Notes: a model not told the origin generated them from the letters alone. 64,000 nt of DNA from Ephydatia muelleri (GCA_013339895.1 JABACO010000001.1:27982523-28046522); one strand, 5' to 3'; counted from the first letter of the stretch, positions 31,747-43,520 are shown. A program made the numbers and translations.

Positions 31747-32309
31747 TAGTAGCAGCTATGATGCAACAAGAATGGAGGCAGCAGTGTGAGCAAAGTGACC
31801 AGCAGAACTTGACACTCTTTGTGCATCACTCCAATATTCGCACATCTGGGAAATATATCTTCCTGTTTATAAGCACTATCTGAAGCAATCTGATAACCAG
31901 CGAATTTCCACTTGTAATGATATTCTTTGTTCACCCCACGTGATTGATTCAGTCGTGCTGTATTCAGACATGCTGACCTCCAAGTATTGCTAGTGAGTAG
32001 CCATCTAGTCTAGTGGATAAGCTGAATGTGCCTTCAGCATTGCAATGCAAGCTTCTCAAAGCAGTGGCTAATCTAGTTTCATCCCAGGCTATTTCATATT
32101 ATTATCTAAGTTAGGGGGAAAACAATACACACAATCCATACTGCAAGGGTGTTAGTACACATTTTCTAGTCTGTTACCCAAATTCTGGCATATTCTCTTT
32201 CGTGTCTTTGCCAAAGAACCTTCACGCTAAAGGCCAAGAGAGATGACGCTCTTATCCACCTCTACACTGGTTGAGTTATCTTTGTGTGGTTTCCTTGCAG
32301 CTAATGGAA
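31747..32309. other. no gene seen
   Basis: About 0.56 kb with no recognisable repeat or coding sequence. Confidence 0.4.
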
Positions 32310-32640
32310 AGTCCATTTAATGAATGCAGTCAACTGCACTTCTATTCATTTTTCAGCAGATTCAAAGTCAAATGACGGATTGAAGCACATTGCTAGACTA
32401 CCTAGGACACATGGAGGCAGCTCTCTCTCACTTTATTTGGAAATGGGTAACAGGTCAAGGTCACATACAAAGTGTGCAATTTTCAAGGACATGCTGTATG
32501 CGTACTTCGGAAGGGTTTCTGGATACCACTCACCTGCTGCTAGTTCTAATTCTACCATCGACAGATTACTATCTTACAGAGGTGTCAAGGTGAACCAATG
32601 GGGTTCACTCTGCATGATCTTGCTAATCACCAGATAAATG
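32310..32640 (+). repeat. dispersed repeat related to 43770-44000 and (inverted) 27975-28150
   Basis: Shared marks are CAAAGTCAAATGA, TTGTTAGACTACCTAGG (or a close variant) and TTCAAGGACATGCTG. Three copies in the window lie in both orientations. It contains a short open frame with no recognisable product. Confidence 0.7.
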
Positions 32641-32719
32641 GGATGAACTAGGACTAATAGCTAGTCATTGGCAGAATCAAGTATGCTTCTTGATGCAGGA
32701 CCCTTTTTCTGTGCTGGTT

Positions 32720-33400
32720 TCATGCAGTAGTGTCCAGACATTAGCTGTTTATTAAGCAGACTCACTATGAATTTTGTAACCGCAATGCAAGAACTGTTAA
32801 GGTAGGTATGCATCATTTGGATGATGTCTGGGTAGGCTTCATTGCTAACAAGCACTGCCCATGAATGTCAAGCTTGCAAAAAAACACAACAATATTAAAT
32901 CCAGTCCATATCCTAATTAGCCAGGGGTGGAGTGTGTGGTGCGGGTAGGTGAGATCATTTGTGAGCACCTTGCATCCATGTAAAGTGTTCAACGTGTTTT
33001 ATACTTATAGGTGAAAGGCTTAATCAGGAAAACAACAATGTGATCTATTGTGATACGTCCCCTAGTGACATTGTGAATCACAATGTGTGCAATCAATAAT
33101 AAAAAAGGAATGACCAGTGGCAGATCCAGGGGGGGTTGGGGGTGTGGTCTAACCCCCCCCCCCACCCCTCGGTTAGACCAGTTATAAATAATAATTAAAT
33201 AAGCAACTGTAACATGAAGCATTCAAAGAACATCACACGAGGTAGCATTCCAACAAAAGTAAAGAAACATGGGATGGATGTGATGCAGTTTTTGCGGTAA
33301 GTATGCACTGCAACATGTTTCCTTTTAAGGCAATTATACACAATAACTTTTACTTCATAGATCTAATGCTAGTGGTTCTGTGATCCCCACAGACATGGCT
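32720..33400 (+). repeat. segmental duplication block B, copy 2
   Basis: Direct copy of 28466-29175. The copy continues to GTGATCCCCACAGA at 33393, where 29.176 kb switches to inverted receptor sequence. Confidence 0.85.
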
Positions 33401-33963
33401 AGCTGTTCAAGCAAAACATCACCCCAGACCATGACTGAAAACAACTATGATATCTGAATCCTGCACAACACAGTCGCTAGTCAAAGTGAGCACTAGTACA
33501 CTGCTATGACAAGCTGTGAATGTGAGATCCTACTAAGGCCTCTTAAAACTGCTTTACGAAGTACCATGGGGAAGACAGGTTGAATAGTCTAGCTCTGCTT
33601 AAATGTCACAGAGAAGTGGAAGAAGTAGTGGAAGAATTTTCACATCACCATCCTCGTAGAATGCTATTAGTGGATCCTTTTGTTAATTAGAGTTGAACAT
33701 CAGTATGTGTAACTAATTTCATGTTAGCAAATCATATTACATAAAGTTGTTTTGATATTTACTGTCAAAAGTATGTTCAATTTTCATGGCATGATAAATA
33801 AATGCAGAAATTTAAAAAGTGGCTAGGACAAAGCTCCAGACCCCACTGGGAGCACCTTTGCTGTCACAAGATGGGGCAGGCCCCTCCGATACCCACCGTT
33901 ATTTGTGAATATAGTTATTAGAACCCACTCCCCCCCTTCCCACAATCCGGGATCCACCCCTGG
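33115..33963. mobile_element. non-autonomous TIR element with GGATCCAGGGG-type ends
   Basis: Left end CAGTGGCAGATCCAGGGGGG, right end GGGATCCACCCCTGG in inverted orientation, with C/G runs just inside each end. 849 bp, no transposase frame. Such CAGTGGCGGATCCAGGGG-like ends are common in invertebrate genomes (from memory). The left end also appears at about 28846. Confidence 0.5.
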
Positions 33964-34109
33964 AGACAGTCAAAGGTGGCTGGATAATTCACCCTATATA
34001 TCTCCAATGCCACTATTGTCCTAAAACACGCCTTAGTGTATTACCTTGGATACAGGTTACTAAAATATTACATGTAATCACAAAATAATTTAAAGGGCCA
34101 GGTTATTTA

Positions 34110-34205
34110 TAAAGAGGAACAAATATGAAAGTTTAGATCCAAATCTGAGATACGATGTCCATTTTATGAGTGGTGTGATGTGGAATGACTCTAAACTCAT
34201 GTATT
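34110..34205 (+). repeat. diverged copy of the receptor upstream region
   Basis: AAAGAGGAACAAATATGAAA...GATACGATGTCCATTTTATGAGTGGTGTGATGTGGAATGA resembles 2868-2945 at roughly three-quarters identity by eye. No exon follows. Confidence 0.5.
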
Positions 34206-34236
34206 GTACCACATATAACTTACGATGATGACTAAC

Positions 34237-34447
34237 CTTTCCGCAGTTTTTCCTTGCTGGTTTGCTGCCGTTCCCAGATCTATCATATGAAAATTCATGT
34301 GCCTCTCTCAAATATATTCCTATTCCCGTCTGTAGTGTTTACTCCATTTGCTTGTTCTTTGTAGATTAAACTTTCGTTTCCGATTCCTCCTACTGTTGTA
34401 TTGTTATTCTCTTCTTCAATAATTGCAAAACTTTCAGTGCTCATATC
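34237..34447 (-). CDS. candidate exon of an unknown gene, minus strand
   Basis: After a TTTTTCCAG acceptor the minus strand reads MSTESFAIIEEENNNTTVGG and NESLIYKEQANGVN, then in a shifted frame REAHEFSYDRSGNGSKPA before a GTTAGT donor. The change of frame near 34305 suggests decay or an unseen intron. It is hydrophilic, acidic, Asn-rich and tyrosine-containing, like a cytoplasmic tail. No family assigned. Confidence 0.3.
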
Positions 34448-34762
34448 TGGAAAAATTGCACATTGTTTTATGCTGCACATTGGCAATGGATGATGAATTA
34501 AGCTATACAAATAATACATAGTACACAGCACATGTTTGTACTCCTGCAATGCATAACCTTAGCAAATCATCCTTTAAATAACAAAAACATCTTATTAGAT
34601 TGTTTCGAAGGTGGTACAGAAATGATACGTTCAACAACTACCACATTTAGTGTATGTACACATTATAGTGGGGACAGCATCGAGGAAGTATATAATAATG
34701 TGGCTGTCTGGTGAAGCAGAAATATCAAAGTCCATACATCAATAGATAGCATTTTTTATGAG

Positions 34763-35020
34763 ATATGGGACAGTTTCCGCGAAAATTGCCCCACGGTTAA
34801 AATGTTATAAAAATGCATCGCGTTTGAATCGCTATAACTTCCCAACGGATAACGCTATCGACTTCCTAATTTCACCACTGCATAGTGAAATGGTGTAGTA
34901 TGAAGTGTTAAAAGTAGGAAGTCGATAGCGTTATCCGTTGGGAAGTTATAGCGATTCAAACGCGATGCAGTTTTATAACATTTTAACCGTGGGGCAATTT
35001 TTGCGGAAACTGTCCCATAT
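34763..35020. mobile_element. 258 bp foldback MITE
   Basis: Arms of about 110 bp (ATATGGGACAGTTTCCGC outward, GATAGCGTTATCCGTTGGG inward) are nearly perfect inverted repeats around a short AT-rich loop at about 34880-34905. Confidence 0.9.
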
Positions 35021-35283
35021 ATTGGGATTAAGTTTATATTGCTATTAGAACTTGAATTTATCAAGATAAAAAACGATAATTTCTTTTAATTCACTCATTT
35101 CGGTACTGCGTTGATTTTTTTTTCCATTTTTATCGGTCTCTATGGACCTTGAGGTACCCATAGCACTTTTTTGTATCTTTTTACTATTTTCCGTTCACCT
35201 TTCTGTAGTTTTCACCCTTTCTCAATATTTGCGTGGATCTAATCAACACGCGGTTGCTAAAGCAACAATGAATATTAAAAACA

Positions 35284-35790
35284 CGCCCCACATGTTTTTC
35301 TACAGTAATGGAAAATGGCTACATGTACGTGGAGAACCCGAGCTCTTTACAGTTGAGTTCCTTGGAAACAACGATTGCAGTATTGAATCGCAATAGACCT
35401 CGCGCTCATACTGAGGAACATATTCTTATAGCATACGCTCCCTGCAAACCATAGACGCCCAAGAACTGTTGAATAACCCTGAACTGAGCAAAAGGGACAC
35501 TACCAACAACGGGCAGGCGCATTACTTGGCTATTCAAACCAAAACTGTTGGACCGGTGTATCGTGAAATCCAAGTAGCCATGCCACCCCAATGGTCTTCT
35601 GAAACGACAGCGGATACCCGTCAACAGTTCCTTGGCTTCGTCAGGTTGCATCTAGCTTTTATTCCTCAGTAAGAGCGCGAAGTTTTTTGCATTTCAATAC
35701 CGCAATCGTTGTCTCCAAAGAACTCAGATGTAAAGAGCTCGTGTTCTCACTAGAAATAGAAATACACGTAGCCATTTTCATGTGGGGTGG
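35284..35790. mobile_element. TIR element with about 120 bp arms and a 240 bp core
   Basis: The left arm (35284-35420) and right arm (35660-35790) pair from CGCCCCACATG to CTCAT/GACTGAGGAA with substitutions. The core carries a 60-odd codon open frame without ATG (NNPELSKRDTTNNGQAHY ... FVRLHLAFIPQ) ending at 35672, unrecognised. Confidence 0.7.
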
Positions 35791-36106
35791 CCAATAAGTA
35801 CCGCCTGCGTTACGCAAGCGTTATTTATCGCATGTATCACTGATGCGTTCGAAACGGCGTATCGCAGGCGATCGCTGTGAAGTTACGATACGGAGGCTAT
35901 GGTCTTACCGAATACGGTAGCGTGTAAAAATATTGCGTAACGCAAACGTAATGCACGGCTCCGTGACGCTGGCGATTTAGCAAAAAAGGTGTTACGTGTG
36001 CTATACGCAAGCGTATCGGACTGCACCCAATAGCCTGCAACCGCAGTCGCACGTGAGAAAGATGGCTGCTAAAATGTCACTGTGATGTTTGTCTGAAAGA
36101 GTTTGA

Positions 36107-36380
36107 CTATAAATACAGATATGAAAGGTATGTAGAGACCACATTCCACAAAGACAAGGTTCGTCTGATGGAAAATTGTGCCGCAACTGATAATTTGGAA
36201 GCTAAGCGTGAATCTGGAAATGTTGATACGGGTGGATCCTCCTCTACTGTAACCAAGAATATAGTCCTTCAGCAATTGCTAGCGACTATCTTTAGGGGAC
36301 GAGGACATTGGCTATCACGTGACGAAGCGGAGAAGTATTCACACTCTAGTTCTGATTCAGGTGGGAATAATTCGATATGA
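36107..36380 (+). CDS. candidate small gene or first exon, with TATA box
   Basis: CTATAAATAC at 36107-36116 lies about 50 bp upstream of an ATG at 36168 that opens 70 codons (MENCAATDNLEAKRESGNVD, LLATIFRGRGHWLSRDE, HSSSDSG), ending in TGA at 36378. A possible donor follows (GATTCAG/GTGGGA, 36359), so it could be a first exon. Ser-rich and hydrophilic; no homology recognised. The 300 bp upstream are unusually rich in CpG (repeated CGTTACG and CGATACG motifs). Confidence 0.3.
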
Positions 36381-37712
36381 TTGTGCAACATTTACTATGT
36401 ATTTGTATGCACTGTATAGATGTAGCCTATATTGTAAGCCTCACAAATAGCAGTGCCAATATAAAGAGGGCCAGTACCATTTATGATGTCTGCAATGGCA
36501 AGGAACAATGGTAAGGGATTATTGATGACTTGTTGAAGGTGTGTAATCATTAACTTCTCTACACAGTCTTACATACTCTGAAGATGCATGTTTCCTGCAC
36601 TTCCAAGTGTTTCCACTATGGTTTCATATCTGGGCTACCAGAATATTGTGCACCAGAGAAGGTACACAAGGTGTATTGACAAAAGCTTAAACTTAACCTA
36701 CTTACTAACAGTTCTACAGCCCGTCTGATGTACCCTTCTATGTAAATTCCATAGCACATATCCAGAAATGAGCGGTCAAAAGTCAGAATTATTTACTCGC
36801 GGTTTGCGAATCTCCGAATATTCCCGTATACCTTCCCATACCAATGTATGGGTTAGTTGTATACCAAGGACGCCAGATTTTTCCCAGGATTTGAAATTTG
36901 AAAATGTTAGTACACTACATTTGTAGTGGTGTCGCCGTATTTTTCCTATTTAAGCTGGGGCTTCCCTAGGATTGTCATAACATTGTCCCCAAATGTACAG
37001 GTAGTCAATGAGAAGGGTTTCTCATTACAATATTCCACGGTCATTTGTGTCAATACCTTTACGATTTACGATTTTGATATTTGAAACTAAATTAGCTAGC
37101 ACATCGAAGAACTATAAAATGTACTAAAAACTAGGCCTTCCTATAGAAAAATCGGCTTCCATACCCGGGAGAAGCATTTCATGTTGAATCTGTACGTTCC
37201 TCCATCTCGTGCCCTCAAAATTGACTCACGTGCGGATAGTACCATACAGATGAATGCTGTGTAGTTGAAGTGTGGCCCTCCTTCAGTTTTTTGATGGCAT
37301 GAAATCGGTGCCAGACCTCTCATCGCGCTGCCCAAAAAGGTTTTCTACCAGTTGAGTTACTATGCGATCTTACCCGATGCGATCGGGATCGTTTGTATAA
37401 TCGCGCATACAGTACCATCCAGACGTAGCTTCTTGACACACGCGTGCGCGCGTCACGAGTGATACCCGTGCGTGACTCGAGCATACTTGTGTTTCACACG
37501 CATCAGGTTAGCCGTGGCGCGAAGCGACATTTTCGAGACACGAACTCGCGTGATGGCACCCACTCCCTCAGTTATAAAATACTATGGACAAAATTTCTAC
37601 AATTCAGGAGCCCTTTGCTTGAATGCAAAACTAAGTTGTTTGTGAAGCCAGAATAGAGTAAGACTATGAGCTGTGTGTGTTGTTAGTGTGTGTGTGTGTG
37701 TTTGTACTGTGT

Positions 37713-37750
<38 letters not shown>

Positions 37751-37887
37751 TGCATACAAGTGTGTACTAGTATAGACCTATTATTATGTGCTTGACCTTA
37801 CAATTGTGTGCTATGTAAACTGTGATTAGCCTATAATCTGATGTTAGACTGCCTGGGGTACAAGTACGTGTAGCAGCTGAGAACAGT
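36381..37887. other. no gene seen; (GT)n microsatellite
   Basis: 1.5 kb of non-coding sequence. A (GT)n run lies at about 37672-37750. A CpG-rich patch (CGCGTGCGCGCGTCACGAG) is at about 37440. Nothing else is recognised. Confidence 0.5.
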
Positions 37888-38052
37888 AGGTCCAGGGTAG
37901 GCCTATGTAGGTACGTAGGTCCAGGGTAGGCCTATGTGGGTGCGTAGGTCCAGGGTAGGCCTATGTAGGTACATGTAGGTCCAGGGTAGGCCTATGTAGG
38001 TACATGTACATGTAGGTCCAGGATAGGCCTACATAGGTCCAGGGTACTAGTA
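37888..38052. repeat. minisatellite, unit about 29-38 bp
   Basis: Five or six units of TAGGTCCAGGGTAGGCCTATGTAGGTACG-type sequence, with lengths varying through an added ACATG or ACATGTACATG. One unit is inverted in part (AGGCCTACATAGG). Confidence 0.9.
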
Positions 38053-38689
38053 TACAGTTAGGTACATTGTAGGTCCAGGGTGGTACAGGTGGTGATGAAC
38101 ACGTAGGCAAAGATGAGGAGAGTGAAGATGAGGATAACTACTATTCAGATGGAATTGAAGCCTACAAACACCTGGACCCTTGCACAAGTACATGCATGTA
38201 TACTGAATTACAATTGTATGGCCCTTGAAGATAATTTCATTATGTGGTAGATCCATTGTATGCTATGTAAACTGTGGTTTGCTAATCTGATGTTAGGCTG
38301 CCTGGTAACTGCCAGTTCTAAGAGAACAAACTGTACCTATGTCTTAAAAGCACACACTTTATATGTGTAGCACCTATATACAAACCACACATTGTGTGCA
38401 GCGATGGTGATGGCATGCATGGGAGCATTAGTCCTGATGCCATAAACTTCACAATCAAGTACATGATGGGAGGGGGGTGAGTGGCCTGATGCAAAGCCTT
38501 TGACCTAGTGGTAGAGGCATTTTAGTCTGTTGCATAATGTCCTGGTACTTTGTTGTTCTAGGGTTCAATAAGAGAGCTCTGTTTTAGAAGTCTGTTTGGG
38601 ACTGTTTCTATGGAGATGACAATCCTGTATCTATTTTTTTGTACTGGTGAAGAACAGCAGGGTCCAGGAACCCAATGTTGAGACTGACC
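38053..38689. other. no gene assigned
   Basis: Contains a second copy (38262-38310) of a short segment seen at 37809-37855 (CTATGTAAACTGTG...CTGATGTTAG.CTGCCTGG), so the minisatellite lies within a small direct duplication. An acidic open stretch (GDEHVGKDEESEDEDNYY) occurs at about 38085-38160, unassigned. Confidence 0.35.
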
Positions 38690-39000
38690 ATCTGGAGTCA
38701 TCCACCTCAGGCTCAGTGAATTTACTCAATCAGAGTTTTGACACTAGGTTCCAACCTACCAGGCAAGATGTCTGCTGGTCCGGAGGGCATGCACTTCTTC
38801 ATCAAGTGGTCCAAAACCAACCAGATGGGCAGGTGTGTTCAGCGTACCAAAGGCAGGCACATGTGTCCAGTTCCAGCAATGGAGGCCTACAGAGAATGTT
38901 GTCACTGTTCCACTCACTCCTCACCCCTCTTCCACTTCAAAGATGGGAGAACACTCACATCTAAGAGCTTCCGCTCCACCTTTCTACCCATGGTATGGTG
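38690..39000 (+). pseudogene. tyrosine recombinase (DIRS/Crypton-like) fragment
   Basis: One frame encodes GMHFFIKWSKTNQMGRCVQ, then a KGRHMCPVPAMEAY and a PLFHFKDGRTLTSKSFRS motif. WSKTNQ...LCPV.AL..Y...PLF....G..LT is the conserved middle of eukaryotic tyrosine recombinases carried by DIRS or Crypton-type elements. The fragment lacks the catalytic R..H..R..Y box visible downstream, and flanking frames are broken. It is a relic. Confidence 0.55.
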
Positions 39001-39049
39001 GAGCTATGCATACCAGACATACGTATTGGTGCAGCCACAGTACATGTAA

Positions 39050-39698
39050 ACTCTAATTGCTAACTAGCAATAGCACAAATTGTGCATGTTTTAACTGCAC
39101 ATTACATGTATCTATGTTCACACACTGTGTGCAGAGACAGGGGTTGGGCCTGATGCCATAACATGGGAGGGGGGTGGAGTGTGCTTTGACCCTGATGCAG
39201 GGCTTTGGCCTAGTGGTAGACTGAGCAGCGCCCCGATGTGTAGACAAAGCTTTCCTTAATGTAAGTATATATTGTGATAGCGCTCTTCCATTGGCGAAGT
39301 CCCAGCCAGAGAGTGCTTCGCAGTTAAGCGCTTTACGTGTATTGATCGACGCACACATGCAGACAAATATTGAAAATGCGGCACATTCAGACTTGATGTT
39401 AATCGATCTAGGTAAGACTGAGAAGCCTACGTAGGTCGTAGCTGTACTGGAAAGTGCTAACGAATCATTTTTTTCCCTGCGTGTAAGCGTATCAGTGCAC
39501 GTGCCTAGCCTACGCGCTTCATTCATCGAGCTGCATGCAGGCTAAACGAACACTGTTTACAATAAACTTCAAGTGAAAACAACCCACTATATAGGTCAAA
39601 AGTGTCCATGACGACGTCTTGTACCATAATGCATTAGCAGTGAGCTAGGGTTGGTGGGTGTCCCTCTAGCTGGCAGTCTAGACCTATGGGCTCCATTC
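39050..39698. other. no gene seen
   Basis: Unremarkable. A minus-strand frame of 157 codons spans it but has no motif and an Arg/Ser/Thr composition typical of chance. Confidence 0.4.
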
Positions 39699-40029
39699 GT
39701 TTTGAGTGCATCACCTACAGCTTCATTCAATTATGACTAGTAAACAAAACAACACACTTAGGTACACAACTGCTGGTCAGGTTTAAATCCCACTGGCTGT
39801 GGAGATCTGTACAAAAGTATCAATTTTCAGAGGGGCGTGGGGGCTTCATCCAATTTTAGACGATTTGATTTGACTTAAGGAATGAAAATTATACAGTTGC
39901 ATGAAGAATTATACAAGTCCCTACAGTATACACATAATTTTTTTATAATTTTTGAAACCTTTACTAAATATCTGAAATGGTGATTCAAACATTAAAAATA
40001 GAAAAACGTCAGCCATTTTGTGCTGACGT

Positions 40030-41872
40030 CACGTCACAGTGGGCGTACATGCTCAATTATGCATTGCAATATGACGGCTATCGAGAACAGTTGCTCTTTG
40101 TGTGATGACGATACCATGGGTTCGTTTCAGAACCAAATTGAATGCAGCATGGTACAAGAAGGTTCCTATTCCAACATTTCGAAAAACAAACGACAAAGGA
40201 AGCGAGACATGACGATGTGATTGGCAGAGGCGGGTAGTAATGTATTGCTGTCAGAAAGAGGGTGCAAGAAGAAAGCCGTGGAAGCCATCAAAACAAACTA
40301 TGCTAGAAGACCATCATCTTCTGTAGAAGAAAGTTGCCTGATGTACTAACAAATGACAGCGACACATTTGACAAAGCTGTTTCCATAGCATTGACATACA
40401 GTATGTACAGGCATTTTCCATCATCCTTATGCGTACAGCAGCAGCAACATGGGGCTTCAAACTGTCAGAAGCAGCAGAGAAAGCAACACATGTGACTGGC
40501 TACTCATCTAGAACCATCTATAAGTGGACCTCGCTATACATGAATGCAGTTTGTGAATGCAATGCATGATTCTACATGTATTGAAGAAGATGAAATTGAA
40601 GACACTCTTCTGAAAGGTATGCTCTCTCATCCATGTGCCTTGATGAATGATGAGCAATTTCAGCTGAAGACACGTGCATACATCCGAAACAATGCTTGTA
40701 TTAAAGAACAGCCAAATCTGACAGCTCAGAAGTTTTCAGAATAGGTAAATCAAATTTTGCTTGCAATATTTGCACTGAGACTGCAAGAAGATGGCTGCAT
40801 AAACTAGGCTTCAGCCGTGTCCATCATCAGAAGGGAGTTTATTTTGATGGCCATGAACATTACAGTATAGAGGTAAGTTTTTAGCTACATTAAAGGAGCT
40901 GGACAAAATTACTATTGTACCTAACAAGATGAATCCAGAGTGTCCTAATGATGTGATATGAGTTGTGCGTGACGAGTCTACTTTTTATGCCAACTGTGAG
41001 TCTTATTTATGGGGAGATCATCAGACCAATGTACTAAAGCAGAAATCACTGGGACAATCCATTATGATTTCAGATTTTAGAGATGAACTAAATGGATATT
41101 TAGAATTTGAAGGCAATATGGCATGGTATACTGTAGAAGTACAGAAAGAAGGTTACTTTAATAATGATATGCTTATGCAGCAAGTAGAGAATGCACTCAA
41201 TATATTTGAAGCCAAATACCCATATGCTAGCGGGCTATTGAATGCTCCTTCTCATAACAAGTTAGCAGACAACCAATTAAATATGAATGTACATCCTGGA
41301 GGCAAGCAACCAGACATGTGAGACACAATATGGAACGGCAAAGTGTAAAGGATGGTGCTAGAAGATGGAAGGCCAAAGGGTATGAAGATTGCTCATAGAC
41401 ACAACCTAGATGAATGTTACTGATATGAGAAGTAAATTAAACTCTTTCCCAGACTTTTCAAAACGAAAATGTATCTTAGAGGACTATATAGAAAGCTGAG
41501 ATCATATGTGCCTTTATTACCGTAAATATAATTGTGAATTAAGCCCAATTGAAAGAGTATGGTGTCATGCAATGAAACTATGCCAATGGTACAATAGACC
41601 CTTCCCTTTAAGAAGAACTCCGGACGTGACATCACTAATCTACGTACTTCACGAATTGGGTTAAGTATACGTTAATGAGTGATGTCACGTCCGGAGTTCC
41701 TTAAAGGGAAGGGTCTATTGTTCCTGAAGCCCTTCAAAGCTGCACTAAGGAAATCATCATGAAATTTTTTTACCAAATGTCGGGACTATGACAATGAAGA
41801 ATTCAGCGGCAATGAAGTAGAGCAGCAAGTAAAATTGTACAAGTTACATCGCAGAGTGCAATCTACGCACTA
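40030..41872 (+). pseudogene. DDE transposase of the 39.7-42.4 kb element (decayed)
   Basis: Fragments in several frames run in order: ATHVTGYSSRTIYKW (40485-), HPCALMNDEQFQLKTRAY (40630-), ICTETARRWLHKLGFSRVH (40765-) with GVYFDGHEH, VRDESTFYANCESYLWGD (40965-) carrying the first catalytic Asp, NAPSHNK (41245-) where the second Asp's codons appear deleted, GGKQPDM, and CELSPIERVWCHAM (41530-) with the catalytic Glu. After the MITE at 41592-41720 the protein resumes (VPEALQSCTKEIIMKFF ... VEQQVKLYKLHRRV). HDEST...DNAPSH...LSPIERCW is the layout of a DDE_3-like transposase family common in cnidarians and sponges, from memory. Stops, frameshifts and the MITE make it inactive. Confidence 0.7.
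41592..41720. mobile_element. 129 bp foldback MITE inside the transposase gene
   Basis: Arms beginning CAATAGACCCTTCCCTTTAAG and containing AACTCCGGACGTGACATCA are inverted repeats. It interrupts the transposase frame between VWCHAMKLCQWYN and VPEAL. Confidence 0.9.
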
Positions 41873-42477
41873 GTTGATATATAGCATGTATTAAGGTATT
41901 GAAATTTGCCTTTGCATAGTTAAACAAACAGGCGATGTGTAGATTTCCGCGTCAAATTCATTGTCGTACAGTTGACATCACTGTGACGTCAGTTACTATT
42001 TCGCGAATGTTGTGATACGTCACGGATCAATAAAATGGCTACATTTTGTAGGCATTTAGGCTTTTGATCAATCATAAAGCTTTGTTCCCAGTACTGCCGA
42101 AAATTATTAATGATTATACATATACTTCTTCATGCACTGAATAATCCTCCTTCCTTAAGTCAAATTAAATAATCCGAAATTGGATGAAGCCCCGCCTCCC
42201 CTCTGAAATTGATACTTTCGTACTGATTTCCACAGCCAGTGGGACTTAACAGTTCATTCTACTATATGTCTATTAGGGCTACAGATTGGCACCTTAATTC
42301 CAAGAAATACAGGAGTTTTAAGCTAAGGAAGTCCAACCTGACCAGCAGTTGTTTACCTAAGTGTGTTGTTTTGTTTACAAGTCATAATTGAATTAAGCTG
42401 TAAGTGATGCACTCAAAACAAGATGCTGAATCTGAAAATTCAATTGGCATGAGCCCCTCTTGTACAATTCAATGGAC

Positions 42478-42622
42478 ATTATATGTTACACTTACAGTGC
42501 TCCACTCCGAAAGAGAGGAAAAATGCATTTTTGCACTTGTTTATAATATCAATTGAATTGTACAATGTGCAAAAATGTGTTTTTCCTCTTTTCGGAGTTG
42601 AGCACTGTAAGTGTAACATATA
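42478..42622. mobile_element. 145 bp foldback MITE
   Basis: Arms ATTATATGTTACACTTACAG ... and complement enclose CACTTGTTTATAATATCAATTGAATTGTACAATG. Part of the loop (ATTGAATTGTACAA) is also complementary to the sequence just left of the element (42460-42473), a second overlapping inverted repeat. Confidence 0.8.
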
Positions 42623-43099
42623 ATATCAATGATACTCACCCAAATTCTGTAGGCATGTGAATTAAGTAAGTACAACACTCACTTGCAGTATATATATGTG
42701 CTTTGACGAAAAGTTGAAAATTTGAAAGCAATGCCTGTTAAGATTATTGATAAAAAAGAATTGTCAATATACAATTATTATAAATACATAGTTATGATAA
42801 TGAAGCACACACACTTGCATACATGGACATCAATAGCAATAGCAGATAGTAAAATGACATCATGGGTGTGCCTGAGAGCAACGATGAAAGGATCTATGGT
42901 GCTTCATACACTGTACCTCACTCAGATGAACGTCAGGCACACCAGTAGAGTGAAAGCAATATCCAAAGCAACAAAATGTTATGACAGTAATGCACTCAGC
43001 TAAAATTGTATGTGGGTCTACAATTGTAGATCAATATATGGATGTGTAGTTTGACTGCAGATAGAACAGACAACTACACAAACAGCAAACTGCCAGTCA
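42623..43099. other. no gene seen
   Basis: About 0.48 kb of AT-rich spacer. Confidence 0.4.
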
Positions 43100-43520
43100 G
43101 TAGTGCAATATTTCCCATCTCCTGCTACAAAGGAATATGAAAAGATGTGGAAAGATGCCTATTGGGTTATATGGCCGTGGCGTGATGTAGAAGTATACAG
43201 AATGCAGGGTTTGTCCAGCTGTCATTTGCCCAAGCATATCCCATTGACAAATATCCTGATGGATGATGACCTTGGAAACAATTGGAGCTGAAAAATGCAT
43301 GGAAACCACAAAAGATTACACAGTTTTTTTTTAATTAGATGTTTCAATGACTGTTCGAATTTTACAGCATTCAGGGACCATTCCAGAGCTTAAGAAGACA
43401 TGACCAAGACACATGTGACACACCTATAGCTGTACATGTATCTGCCATTTAACCTCTCTGTGTAAACCTCAAGCAGGTGACCATGCAGTTCTTCATTAGC
43501 TGCGTTCATCAATAAAATGT
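43100..43520. repeat. inverted segmental duplicate of 55670-56085
   Basis: CATCAGGATATT...CCATTTAACC, GAGGTTTACA...CATGCAGTTCTTCATTAG landmarks occur in reverse order and strand at 55.7-56.1 kb. About 120 bp between the two homologous parts differs. No gene recognised. Confidence 0.75.

Larger units (their letters stand above)
39699..42419 (+). mobile_element. 2.7 kb DDE transposon with about 200 bp TIRs
   Basis: Left TIR from GTTTTGAGTGCATCAC(C)TACAGC and right TIR ending GTGATGCACTCAAAAC are inverted repeats continuing inward for about 200 bp (CACTGGCTGTGG, TCCAATTT, CTTAAG landmarks). The right TIR has an additional insert of about 100 bp (42252-42345). It contains a decayed transposase and a nested foldback MITE. 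Confidence 0.85.

Noticed and set aside
31546-31789. Mirror-image open frames in the foldback
   Set aside because: They arise from the palindrome and encode nothing recognisable.
39053-39526. 157-codon minus-strand frame
   Set aside because: No motif, composition like chance, and overlaps repeated non-coding sequence.
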